Positions 48,075-60,839 of a stretch of 64,000 nucleotides of DNA are shown in pieces; the stretch's first letter is position 1; each line of letters starts with the position of its first letter. The translations under genes were made by a program, and so were the position numbers. The notes beneath the pieces are model-generated. The model was not told the DNA's origin. It ran no database searches and was given only the letters and a program-made list of their open reading frames with translations. This DNA is from Acanthosepion esculentum (Eukaryota; Mollusca; Cephalopoda; Sepiida; Sepiidae). Location: the NCBI GenBank assembly GCA_964036315.1, contig OZ038509.1, positions 28,970,968 to 29,034,967 of the forward strand, read 5' to 3'.

Positions 48075-49804
48075 ACAGTTTACACAAAGTTTTATTGCAA
48101 ATATTAAGTTTTACAAACTTTTGAAAAATATTGAATTTTCAATGCAAAAGTAAGCATTTCAAGCTAGTTTTTCAACGTTAAACACGGTAATTTCAAATTT
48201 GAATATGCTGTTTGAAATCATTAGAAAACCAATAAAATTATTGAAAATCGATATGGTATCGATCAGAAAATATTGTTTTTGACTATTTCCAACAGTTTAA
48301 ACAAAGTTTTATTGCAAATATTAAGTTTTACAAACTTTTGAAAAATATTGAAATTTCAATGCACAAGCAAGCATTTCAAGCTACTTTTCAACGTTAAACA
48401 CGGTAATTTCAAATTTTAATATGCAGTTTGAAATTATTAGAAAACCAATAAAATTATGGAAAATCGATATGGTATCGATCAGAAAATATTGTTTTTGACA
48501 ATTTCCAACAGTTTACACAAAGTTTTATTGCAAATATTAAGTTTTACAAACTTTTGAAAAATATTGAAATTTCAATGCAAAAGTAAGCATTTCAAGATAG
48601 TTTTTCAACGTTAAACACGGTAATTTCAAATTTGAATATGCTGTTTGAAATCATTAGAAAACCAATAAAATTATTGAAAATCGATAGGGTATCGATCAGA
48701 AAATATTGTTTTTGAAAATTTCCAACAGTTTTCGCAAAGTTTTATTGCAAATATTAAGTTTTCCAAACTTTTCAAATATTGAATTTTCAATGCAAAAGTA
48801 AGCATTTCAAGCTAGTTTTTCAACGTTAAACACGGTAATTTCAAATTTGAATATGCTGTTTGAAATCATTAGAAAACCAATAAAATTATTGAAAATCGAT
48901 ATGGTATCGATCAGAAAATATTGTTTTTGACAATTTCCAACAGTTTACACAAAGTTTTATTGCAAATATTAAGTTTTACAAACTTTTGAAAAATATTGAA
49001 TTTTCAATGCAAAAGTAAGCATTTCAAGCTAGTTTTTCAACGTTAAACACGGTAATTTCAAATTTGAATATGCTGTTTGAAATCATTAGAAAACCAATAA
49101 AATTATTGAAAATCGATATGGTATCGATCAGAAAATATTGTTTTTGACTATTTCCAACAGTTTAAACAAAGTTTTATTGCAAATATTAAGTTTTACAAAC
49201 TTTTGAAAAATATTGAAATTTCAATGCACAAGCAAGCATTTCAAGCTACTTTTCAACGTTAAACACGGTAATTTCAAATTTTAATATGCAGTTTGAAATT
49301 ATTAGAAAACCAATAAAATTATGGAAAATCGATATGGTATCGATCAGAAAATATTGTTTTTGACAATTTCCAACAGTTTACACAAAGTTTTATTGCAAAT
49401 ATTAAGTTTTACAAACTTTTGAAAAATATTGAAATTTCAATGCAAAAGTAAGCATTTCAAGATAGTTTTTCAACGTTAAACACGGTAATTTCAAATTTGA
49501 ATATGCTGTTTGAAATCATTAGAAAACCAATAAAATTATTGAAAATCGATAGGGTATCGATCAGAAAATATTGTTTTTGAAAATTTCCAACAGTTTTCGC
49601 AAAGTTTTATTGCAAATATTAAGTTTTCCAAACTTTTCAAATATTGAATTTTCAATGCAAAAGTAAGCATTTCAAGCTAGTTTTTCAACGTTAAACACGG
49701 TAATTTCAAATTTGAATATGCTGTTTGAAATCATTAGAAAACCAAAAAAATTATTGAAAATCGATATGGTATCGATCAGAAAATATTGCTTTTGACAATT
49801 TCCA
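48075..49804 (+). repeat. Tandem 4-mer (2 x 865 bp)
   Basis: Copy 1 is 48075, 48292, 48508 and 48725. Copy 2 is 48940, 49157, 49373 and 49590. Markers at +865 are gtttaaacaaag with gcacaagcaagc and attatgg, aagatag with gatagggt and ttttgaaaatttcc, and T with ttttccaaacttttcaaatattg (215 bp). The fourth monomer of copy 2 ends ccaaaaaaatt and attgctttt, as at 47642, showing that the duplication was joined back by exchange with that upstream T copy. Confidence 0.9.
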
Positions 49805-52800
49805 ACAGTTTACACATAATTTTATTGCAAATATTAAGTTTTACAAACTTTTGAAAAATATTGAATTTTCAATGCAAAAGTAAGCATTTCAAGCTAGTTT
49901 TTCAACGTTAAACACGGTAATTTCAAATTTTAATATGCTGTTTGAAATCATTAGAAAACCAATAAAATTATTGAAAATCGATATGGTATCGATCAGAAAA
50001 TATTGTTTTTGACTATTTCCAACAGTTTACACAAAGTTTTATTACAAATATTAAGTTTTACAAACTTTTGAAAAATATTGAAATTTCAATGCAAAAGTAA
50101 GCATTTCAAGATAGTTTTTCAACGTTAAACACGGTAATTTCAAATTTGAATATGCTGTTTGAAATCATTAGAAAACCAATAAAATTATTGAAAATCGATA
50201 GGGTATCGATCAGAAAATATTGTTTTTGACAATTTCCAACAGTTTACACAAAGCTTTATTGCAAATATTAAGTTTTACAAACTTTTGAAAAATATTGAAA
50301 TTTCAATGCAAAAGTAAGCATTTCAAGCTAGTTTTTCAACGTTAAACACGGTAATTTCAAATTTGAATATGCTGTTTGAAATCATTAGAAAACCAATAAA
50401 ATTATTGAAAATCGATATGGCATCGATCAGAAAATATTGTTTTTGACAATTTCCAACAGTTTACACAAAGTTTTATTGCAAATATTAAGTTTTACAAACT
50501 TTTGAAAAATATTGAATTTTCAAAGCAAAAGTAAGCATTTCAAGCTAGTTTTTCAACGTTAAACAAGGTAGTTTAAAATTTGAATATGCTGTTTGAAATC
50601 ATTAGAAAACCAATAAAATTATTGAAAATCGATATGGTATCGATCAGAAAATATTGTTTTTGACAATTTCCAACAGTTTTCGCAAAGTTTTATTGCAAAT
50701 ATTAAGTTTTACAAACATTTGAAGATATTGAATTTTCAATGCAAAAGTAAGCATTTCAAGCTAGTTTTTCAACGTTAAACACGGTAATTTCAAATTTGAA
50801 TATGCTGTTTGAAATCATTAGAAAACCAATAAAATTATTGAAAATCGATATGGTATCGATCAGAAAATATTGTTTCTGACAATTTCCAACAGTTTATACA
50901 AAGTTTTATTGCAAATATTAAGTTTTACAAACTTTTGAAAAATATTGAAATTTCAATGCAAAAGCAAGCAATTCAAGCTACTTTTCATTGTTAAACACGG
51001 TAATTTCAAATGTGAATATGCAGTTTGAAATCATTAGAAAACCAATAAAATTATTGAGAATCGATATGGTATCGATCAGAAAATATTGTTTTTGACAATT
51101 TCCAACAGTTTACACAAAGTTTTATTGCAAATATTAAGTTTTACAAACTTTTGAAAAATATTGTATTTTCAATGCAAAAGTAAGCATTTCAAGCTAGTTT
51201 TTCAACGTTAAACACGGTAATTTCAAATTTGAATATGCTGTTTGAAATCATTAGAAAACCAATAAAATTATTGAAAATCGATATGGTATCGATTAGAAAA
51301 TATTGTTCTTGACTATTTCCAACAGTTTACACAAAGTTTTATTGCAAATATTAAGTTTTACAAACTTTTGAAAAATATTGAAATTTCAATGCAAAAGTAA
51401 GCATTTCAAGCTAGTTTTTCAACGTTAAACACGGTAATTTCAAATTTGAATATGCTGTTTGAAATCATTAGAAAACGAATAAAATTATTGAAAATCGATA
51501 TGGTATCGATCAGAAAATATTGTTTTTGACTATTTCCAACAGTTTACACAAAGTTTTATTGCAAATATTAAGTTTTACAAACTTTTGAAAAATATTGAAA
51601 TTTCAATGCAAAAGCAAGCAATTCAAGCAACTTTTCAACGTTAATCACGGTAATTTCAAATGTGAATATGCAGTTTGAAATCATTAGAAAACCAATAAAA
51701 TTATTGAAAATCGATATGGTATCGATCAGAAAATATTGTTTTTGTCAATTTCCAACAGCTTTCGCAAAGATTTATTGCAAATATTAAGTTTTACAAACTT
51801 TTGAAAATATTGAATTTTCAATGCAAAAGTAAGCATTTCAAGCTAGTTTTTGAACGTTAAACACGGTAATTTCAAATTTGAATATGCTGTTTGAAATCAT
51901 TACAAAACCAATAAAATTATTGAAAATCGATATGGTATCGATCAGAAAATATTGTTTTTGACAATTTCCAACAGCTTTCGCAAAGATTTATTGCAAGTAT
52001 TAAGTTTTACAAACTTTTGAAAATATTGAATTTTCAATGCAAAAGTAAGCATTTCAAGCTAGTTTTTCAACGTTAAACACGGTAATTTCAAATTTGAATA
52101 TGCTGTTTGAAATCATTAGAAAACCAATAAAATTATTGAAAATGGATATGGTATCGATCAGAAAATATTGTTTCTGACAATTTCCAACAGTTTATACAAA
52201 GTTTTATTGCAAATATTAAGTTTTACAAACTTTTGAAAAATATTGAAATTTCAATGCAAAAGCAAGCAATTCAAGCTACTTTTCAACGTTAAACACGGTA
52301 ATTTCAAATTTGAATATGCTGTTTGAAATCATTAGAAAACCAATAAAATTATTGAAAATCGACATGGTATCGATCAGAAAATATTGTTTTTGACAATTTC
52401 CAACAGTTTACACAAAGTTTTATTGCAAATATTAAGTTTTACAAACTTTTGAAAAATATTGAAATTTCAATGCAAAAGCAAGCAATTCAAGCTACTTTTC
52501 ATCGTTAAACACGGTAATTTCAAATGTGAATATGCAGTTTGAAATCATTAGAAAACCAATAAAATTATTGAGAATCGATATGGTATCGATCAGAAAATAT
52601 TGTTTTTGACAATTTCCAACAGTTTACACAAAGTTTTATTGCAAATATTAAGTTTTACAAACTTTTGAAAAATATTGAATTTTCAATGCAAAAGTAAACA
52701 TTTCAAGCTAGTTTTTCAACGTTAAACACGGTAATTTCAAATTTTAATATGCTGTTTGAAATCATTAGAAAAACAATAAAATGATTGAAAATCGATATGG

Positions 52801-53485
52801 TATCGATCAGAAAATATTGTTTTTGACAATTTCCAACAGTTTACACAAAGTTTTATTGCAAATATTAAGTTTTACAAACTTTTGAAAAATATTGAATTTT
52901 CAATGCAAAAGTAAGCATTTCAAGCTAGTTTTTCAACGTTAAACACGGTAATTTCAAATTTGAATATGCTGTATAAATCATTAGAAAAACAATAAAATTA
53001 TTGAAAATCGATATGGTATCGATCAGAAAATATTGTTTTTGACAATTTCCAACAGTTTACACAAAGTTTTATTGCAAATATTAAGTTTTACAAACTTTTG
53101 AAAAATATTGAATTTTCAATGCAAAAGTAAGCATTTCAAGCTAGTTTTTCAACGTTAAACACGGTAATTTCAAATTTTAATATGCTGTTTGAAATCATTA
53201 GAAAAACAATAAAATTATTGAAAATCGATATGGTATCGATCAGAAAATATTGTTTTTGACAATTTCCAACAGTTTACACAAAGTTTTATTGCAAATATTA
53301 AGTTTTACAAACTTTTGAAAAATATTGAATTTTCAATGCAAAAGTAAGCATTTCAAGCTAGTTTTTCAACGTTAAACACGGTAGTTTCAAATTTGAATAT
53401 GCTGTTTGAAATCATTAGAAAACCAATAAAATTATTGAAAATCGATATGGTATCGATCAGAAAATATTGTTTTTGAAAATTTCCA
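49805..53485 (+). repeat. Divergent flank monomers 231-247
   Basis: There are seventeen monomers with many private variants: ttattacaaat and gataggg (50022), aaagctttatt (50239), aaacaaggtag (50456), acatttgaagatattg (50673), tttcattg (50889), ttgtattttc with gattag (51105), aaaacgaat (51322), taatcacgg with tttttgtc (51539), two acagctttcgcaaagattt copies in tandem (51755 and 51971), aaaatgattg (52619) and ctgtataaatc (52836). I see no exact long duplication inside this part. The density of private changes is higher than in the core, which fits an older, less recently amplified stretch. Confidence 0.8.
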
Positions 53486-56400
53486 ACAGTTTTCGCAAAG
53501 TTTTATTGCAAATATTATGTTTTACAAACTTTTGAAAATATTGAATTTTCAATGCAAAAGTAAGCATTTAAAGCTAGTTTTTCAACGTTAAACACGGTAA
53601 TTTCAAATTTGAATATGCTGTTTGAAATCATTAGAAAACCAATAAAATTATTGAAAATCGATATGGTATCGATCAGAAAATATTGTTTTTGACAATTTCC
53701 AACAGTTTACACAAAGTTTTATTGCAAATATTAAGTTTTACAAACTTTTGAAAAATATTGAAATTTCAATGCAAAAGCAAGCAATTCAAGCTACTTTTCA
53801 ACGTTAAACACGGTAATTTGAAATGTGAATATGCAGTTTGAAATCATTAGAAAACCAATAAAATTATTGAAAATCGATATGGTATCGATCAGAAAATATT
53901 GTTTTTGACAATTTCCAACAGTTTACACAAAGTTTTATTGCAAATATTAAGTTTTACAAACTTTTGAAAAATATTGAATTTTCAATGCAAAAGTAAGCAT
54001 TTCAAGCTAGGTTTTCAACGTTAAACACGGTAGTTTCAAATTTGAATATGCTGTTTGAAATCATTAGAAAACCAATAAAATTATTGAAAATCGATATGGT
54101 ATCGATCAGAAAATATTGTTTTTGACTATTTCCAACAGTTTTCGCAAAGTTTTATTGCAAATATTATGTTTTACAAACTTTTGAAAATATTGAATTTTCA
54201 ATGCAAAAGTAAGCATTTCAAGCTAGTTTTTCAACGTTAAACACGGTAATTTCAAATTTGAATATACCCTTTGAAATCATTAGAAAACCAATAAAATTAT
54301 TGAAAATCGATATGGTATCGATCAGAAAATATTGTTTTTGACTATTTCCAACAGTTTACACAAAGTTTTATTGCAAATATTAAGTTTTACAAAGTTTTGA
54401 AAAATATTGAAATTTCAATGCAAAAGTAAGCGTTTCAAGCTAGTTTTTCAACGTTAAACACGATAATTTCAAATTTGAATATGCTGTTTGAAATCATTAG
54501 AAAACCAATAAAATTATTGAAAATGGATATGGTATCGATCAGAAAATATTGTTTCTGACAATTTCCAACAGTTTATACAAAGTTTTATTGCAAATATTAA
54601 GTTTTACAAACTTTTGAAAAATATTGAATTTTCAATGCAAAAGCAAGCAATTCAAGCTACTTTTCAAGTTAAACACGGTAATTTCAAATTTGAATATGCT
54701 GTTTGAAATCATTAGAAAACCAATAAAATTATTGAAAATCGATATGGTATCGATCAGAAAATATTGTTTTTGACAATTTCCAACAGTTTACACAAAGTTT
54801 TATTGCAAATATTAAGTTTTACAAAGTTTTGGAAAATATTGAAATTTCAATGCAAAAGTAAGCATTTCAAGCTAGTTTTTCAACGTTAAACACGGTAGTT
54901 TAAAATTTGAATATGCTGTTTGAAATCATTAGAAAACCAATAAAATTATTGAAAATCGATATGGTATCGATCAGAAAATATTGTTTTTGACAATTTACAA
55001 CAGTTTTCGCAAAGTTTTATTGCAAATATTAAGTTTTACAAACATTTGAAGATATTGAATTTTCAATGCAAAAGTAAGCATTTCAAGCTAGTTTTTCAAC
55101 GTTAATCACGGTAATTTCACATTTGAATATGCTGTTTGAAATCATTAGAAAACCAATAAAATTATTGAAAATCGATATGGTATCGATCAGAAAATATTGT
55201 TTTTGACTATTTCCAACAGTTTATACAAAGTTTTATTGCAAATATTAAGTTTTACAAACTTTTGAAAAATATTGAAATTTCAATGCAAAAGCAAGCAATT
55301 CAAGCTACTTTTCATCGTTAAACACGGTAATTTCAAATGTGAATATGCAGTTTGAAATCATTAGAAAACCAATAAAATTATTGAAAATCGATATGGTATC
55401 GATCAGAAAATATTGTTTTTGACAATTTCCAACAGTTTACACAAAGTTTTATTGCAAATATTAAGTTTTACAAACTTTTGAAAAATATTGAATTTTCAAT
55501 GCAAAAGTAAGCATTTCAAGCTAGTTTTTCAACGTTAAACACGGTAATTTCAAATTTGAATATGCTGTATAAATCATTAGAAAACCAATAAAATTATTGA
55601 AAATCGATATGGTATCGATCAGAAAATATTGTTTTTGACAATTTCCAACAGTTTACACAAAGTTTTATTGCAAATATTAAGTTTTACAAACTTTTGAAAA
55701 ATATTGAATTTTCAATGCAAAAGTAAGCATTTCAAGCTAGTTTTTCAACGTTAAACACGGTAATTTCAAATTTTAATATGCTGTTTGAAATCATTAGAAA
55801 AACAATAAAATTATTGAAAATCGATATGGTATCGATCAGAAAATATTGTTTTTGACAATTTCCAACAGTTTACACAAAGTTTTATTGCAAATATTAAGTT
55901 TTACAAACTTTTGAAAAATATTGAATTTTCAATGCAAAAGTAAGCATTTCAAGCTAGTTTTTCAACGTTAAACACGGTAGTTTCAAATTTGAATATGCTG
56001 TTTGAAATCATTAGAAAACCAATAAAATTATTGAAAATCGATATGGTATCGATCAGAAAATATTGTTTTTGACAATTTACAACAGTTTTCGCAAAGTTTT
56101 ATTGCAAATATTAAGTTTTACAAACATTTGAAGATATTGAATTTTCAATGCAAAAGTAAGCATTTCAAGCTAGTTTTTCAACGTTAATCACGGTAATTTC
56201 ACATTTGAATATGCTGTTTGAAATCATTAGAAAACCAATAAAATTATTGAAAATCGATATGGTATCGATCAGAAAATATTGTTTTTGACTATTTCCAACA
56301 GTTTATACAAAGTTTTATTGCAAATATTAAGTTTTACAAACTTTTGAAAAATATTGAAATTTCAATGCAAAAGCAAGCAATTCAAGCTACTTTTCATCGT

Positions 56401-57163
56401 TAAACACGGTAATTTCAAATGTGAATATGCAGTTTGAAATCATTAGAAAACCAATAAAATTATTGAAAATCGATATGGTATCGATCAGAAAATATTGTTT
56501 TTGACAATTTCCAACAGTTTACACAAAGTTTTATTGCAAATATTAAGTTTTACAAACTTTTGAAAAATATTGAATTTTCAATGCAAAAGTAAGCATTTCA
56601 AGCTAGTTTTTCAACGTTAAACACGGTAATTTCAAATTTGAATATGCTGTATAAATCATTAGAAAACCAATAAAATTATTGAAAATCGATATGGTATCGA
56701 TCAGAAAATATTGTTTTTGACAATTTCCAACAGTTTACACAAAGTTTTATTGCAAATATTAAGTTTTACAAACTTTTGAAAAATATTGAATTTTCAATGC
56801 AAAAGTAAGCATTTCAAGCTAGTTTTTCAACGTTAAACACGGTAATTTCAAATTTTAATATGCTGTTTGAAATCATTAGAAAAACAATAAAATTATTGAA
56901 AATCGATATGGTATCGATCAGAAAATATTGTTTTTGACAATTTCCAACAGTTTACACAAAGTTTTATTGCAAATATTAAGTTTTACAAACTTTTGAAAAA
57001 TATTGAATTTTCAATGCAAAAGTAAGCATTTCAAGCTAGTTTTTCAACGTTAAACACGGTAGTTTCAAATTTGAATATGCTGTTTGAAATCATTAGAAAA
57101 CCAATAAAATTATTGAAAATCGATATGGTATCGATCAGAAAATATTGTTTTTGAAAATTTCCA
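53486..57163 (+). repeat. 17-mer higher-order unit (3678 bp), copy 1
   Basis: Markers are T with attatgtttt and gcatttaaag (53486), taatttgaaatgtg (53702), ctaggttttc (53918), T with gaatataccc (54135), gcgtttc with cacgataat and aaaatggat (54351), ttttcaagtt (54568, 215 bp), gtttaaaa with ttttggaaaa (54783) and tttacaacag T (55000), followed by the 5-mer pair. The same markers appear 3678 bp downstream, and a third, shortened set appears from 60.8 kb. Confidence 0.92.
55000..57163 (+). repeat. Tandem 5-mer (2 x 1082 bp) inside the 17-mer copy
   Basis: Copy 1 is 55000-56081 and copy 2 is 56082-57163. The order is acaacagttttcgc T with acatttgaagatattg, taatcacgg and tttcacatttg; B with catcg; ctgtataaatc copy; tttaatatg with aaaacaataaaa; and gtagtttc copy. 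The last monomer of copy 2 ends ttttgaaaatttcc, as at 53269, linking back into the 17-mer repeat. Copies 2 and 3 of the 17-mer have this T-B run only once. Confidence 0.9.
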
Positions 57164-60100
57164 ACAGTTTTCGCAAAGTTTTATTGCAAATATTATGTTT
57201 TACAAACTTTTGAAAATATTGAATTTTCAATGCAAAAGTAAGCATTTAAAGCTAGTTTTTCAACGTTAAACACGGTAATTTCAAATTTGAATATGCTGTT
57301 TGAAATCATTAGAAAACCAATAAAATTATTGAAAATCGATATGGTATCGATCAGAAAATATTGTTTTTGACAATTTCCAACAGTTTACACAAAGTTTTAT
57401 TGCAAATATTAAGTTTTACAAACTTTTGAAAAATATTGAAATTTCAATGCAAAAGCAAGCAATTCAAGCTACTTTTCAACGTTAAACACGGTAATTTTAA
57501 ATGTGAATATGCAGTTTGAAATCATTAGAAAACCAATAAAATTATTGAAAATCGATATGGTATCGATCAGAAAATATTGTTTTTGACAATTTCCAACAGT
57601 TTACACAAAGTTTTATTGCAAATATTAAGTTTTACAAACTTTTGAAAAATATTGAATTTTCAATGCAAAAGTAAGCATTTCAAGCTAGGTTTTCAACGTT
57701 AAACACGGTAGTTTCAAATTTGAATATGCTGTTTGAAATCATTAGAAAACCAATAAAATTATTGAAAATCGATATGGTATCGATCAGAAAATATTGTTTT
57801 TGACTATTTCCAACAGTTTTCGCAAAGTTTTATTGCAAATATTATGTTTTACAAACTTTTGAAAATATTGAATTTTCAATGCAAAAGTAAGCATTTCAAG
57901 CTAGTTTTTCAACGTTAAACACGGTAATTTCAAATTTGAATATACCCTTTGAAATCATTAGAAAACCAATAAAATTATTGAAAATCGATATGGTATCGAT
58001 CAGAAAATATTGTTTTTGACTATTTCCAACAGTTTACACAAAGTTTTATTGCAAATATTAAGTTTTACAAAGTTTTGAAAAATATTGAAATTTCAATGCA
58101 AAAGTAAGCGTTTCAAGCTAGTTTTTCAACGTTAAACACGATAATTTCAAATTTGAATATGCTGTTTGAAATCATTAGAAAACCAATAAAATTATTGAAA
58201 ATGGATATGGTATCGATCAGAAAATATTGTTTCTGACAATTTCCAACAGTTTATACAAAGTTTTATTGCAAATATTAAGTTTTACAAACTTTTGAAAAAT
58301 ATTGAATTTTCAATGCAAAAGCAAGCAATTCAAGCTACTTTTCAAGTTAAACACGGTAATTTCAAATTTGAATATGCTGTTTGAAATCATTAGAAAACCA
58401 ATAAAATTATTGAAAATCGATATGGTATCGATCAGAAAATATTGTTTTTGACAATTTCCAACAGTTTACACAAAGTTTTATTGCAAATATTAAGTTTTAC
58501 AAAGTTTTGGAAAATATTGAAATTTCAATGCAAAAGTAAGCATTTCAAGCTAGTTTTTCAACGTTAAACACGGTAGTTTAAAATTTGAATATGCTGTTTG
58601 AAATCATTAGAAAACCAATAAAATTATTGAAAATCGATATGGTATCGATCAGAAAATATTGTTTTTGACAATTTACAACAGTTTTCGCAAAGTTTTATTG
58701 CAAATATTAAGTTTTACAAACATTTGAAGATATTGAATTTTCAATGCAAAAGTAAGCATTTCAAGCTAGTTTTTCAACGTTAATCACGGTAATTTCACAT
58801 TTGAATATGCTGTTTGAAATCATTAGAAAACCAATAAAATTATTGAAAATCGATATGGTATCGATCAGAAAATATTGTTTTTGACTATTTCCAACAGTTT
58901 ATACAAAGTTTTATTGCAAATATTAAGTTTTACAAACTTTTGAAAAATATTGAAATTTCAATGCAAAAGCAAGCAATTCAAGCTACTTTTCATCGTTAAA
59001 CACGGTAGTTTCAAATGTGAATATGCAGTTTGAAATCATTAGAAAACCAATAAAATTATTGAAAATCGATATGGTATCGATCAGAAAATATTGTTTCTGA
59101 CAATTTCCAACAGTTTACACAAAGTTTTATTGCAAATATTAAGTTTTACAAACTTTTGAAAAATATTGAATTTTCAATGCAAAAGTAAACATTTCAAGCT
59201 AGTTTTTCAACGTTAAACACGGTAATTTCAAATTTTAATATGCTGTTTGAAATCATTAGAAAAACAATAAAATTATTGAAAATCGATATGGTATCGATCA
59301 GAAAATATTGTTTTTGACAATTTCCAACAGTTTACACAAAGTTTTATTGCAAATATTAAGTTTTACAAACTTTTGAAAAATATTGAATTTTCAATGCAAA
59401 AGTAAGCATTTCAAGCTAGTTTTTCAACGTTAAACACGGTAATTTCAAATTTGAATATGCTGTTTGAAATCATTAGAAAACCAATAAAATTATTGAAAAT
59501 CGATATGGTATCGATCAGAAAATGTTGTTTTTGACTATTTCCAATAGTTTATACAAAGTTTTATTGCAAATATTAAGTTTTACAAACTTTTGAAAAATAT
59601 TGAAATTTCAATGCAAAAGCAAGCAATTCAAGCTACTTTTCAACGTTAAACACGGTAATTTCAAATGCGAATATGCAGTCTGAAATCATTAGAAAACCAA
59701 TTAAATTTTTGAAAATCGATATGGTATCGATCAGAAAATATTGTTTTTGACAATTTCCAACAGTTTACACAAAGTTTTATTGCAAATATTAAGTTTTACA
59801 AACTTTTGAAAAATATTGAATTTTCAATGCAAAAGTAAGCATTTCAAGCTAGTTTTTCAACGTTAAACACGGTAATTTCAAATTTGAATATGCTGTATAA
59901 ATCATTAGAAAAACAATAAAATTATTGAAAATCGATATGGTATCGATCAGAAAATATTGTTTTTGACAATTTCCAACAGTTTACACAAAGTTTTATTGCA
60001 AATATTAAGTTTTACAAACTTTTGAAAAATATTGAATTTTCAATGCAAAAGTAAGCATTTCAAGCTAGTTTTTCAACGTTAAACACGGTAATTTCAAATT

Positions 60101-60839
60101 TGAATATGCTGTTTGAAATCATTAGAAAACCAATAAAATTATTGAAAATCGATATGGTATCGATCAGAAAATGTTGTTTTTGACTATTTCCAATAGTTTA
60201 TACAAAGTTTTATTGCAAATATTAAGTTTTACAAACTTTTGAAAAATATTGAAATTTCAATGCAAAAGCAAGCAATTCAAGCTACTTTTCAACGTTAAAC
60301 ACGGTAATTTCAAATGCTAATATGCAGTCTGAAATCATTAGAAAACCAATTAAATTTTTGAAAATCGATATGGTATCGATCAGAAAATATTGTTTTTGAC
60401 AATTTCCAACAGTTTACACAAAGTTTTATTGCAAATATTAAGTTTTACAAACTTTTGAAAAATATTGAATTTTCAATGCAAAAGTAAGCATTTCAAGCTA
60501 GTTTTTCAACGTTAAACACGGTAATTTCAAATTTGAATATGCTGTATAAATCATTAGAAAACCAATAAAATTATTGAAAATCGATATGGTATCGATCAGA
60601 AAATATTGTTTTTGACAATTTCCAACAGTTTACACAGTTTTATTGCAAATATTAAGTTTTACAAACTTTTGAAAAATATTGAATTTTCAATACAAAAGTA
60701 AGCATTTCAAGCTAGTTTTTCAACGTTAAACACGGTAATTTCAAATTTTAATATGCTGTTTGAAATCATGAGAAAAACAATAAAATTATTGAAAATCGAT
60801 ATGGTATCGATCAGAAAATATTGTTTTTGACAATTTCCA
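57164..60839 (+). repeat. 17-mer higher-order unit, copy 2 (3676 bp)
   Basis: Monomers 57164 to 58894 match 53486 to 55216 at +3678, with taattttaaatgtg (about 57490) for taatttgaaatgtg and gtagtttcaaatgtg (about 59005). From 59110 the unit differs: a taaacatttc/tttaatatg copy, then a tandem 649-bp trimer, then ctgtataaatc and tttaatatg copies. The copy at 60625 has acacagtttt, two bases shorter, and catgagaaaaac. Confidence 0.88.
59327..60624 (+). repeat. Tandem trimer (2 x 649 bp)
   Basis: The order is gaattttc A followed by aaatgttg and ccaatagtttatac; B with tgcagtctg and ccaattaaatttttg; and a ctgtataaatc copy. Copy 1 starts 59327 and copy 2 starts 59976. They differ by aaatgcgaat versus aaatgctaat and by aaaaacaat versus aaaaccaat after ctgtataaatc. 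Confidence 0.9.
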
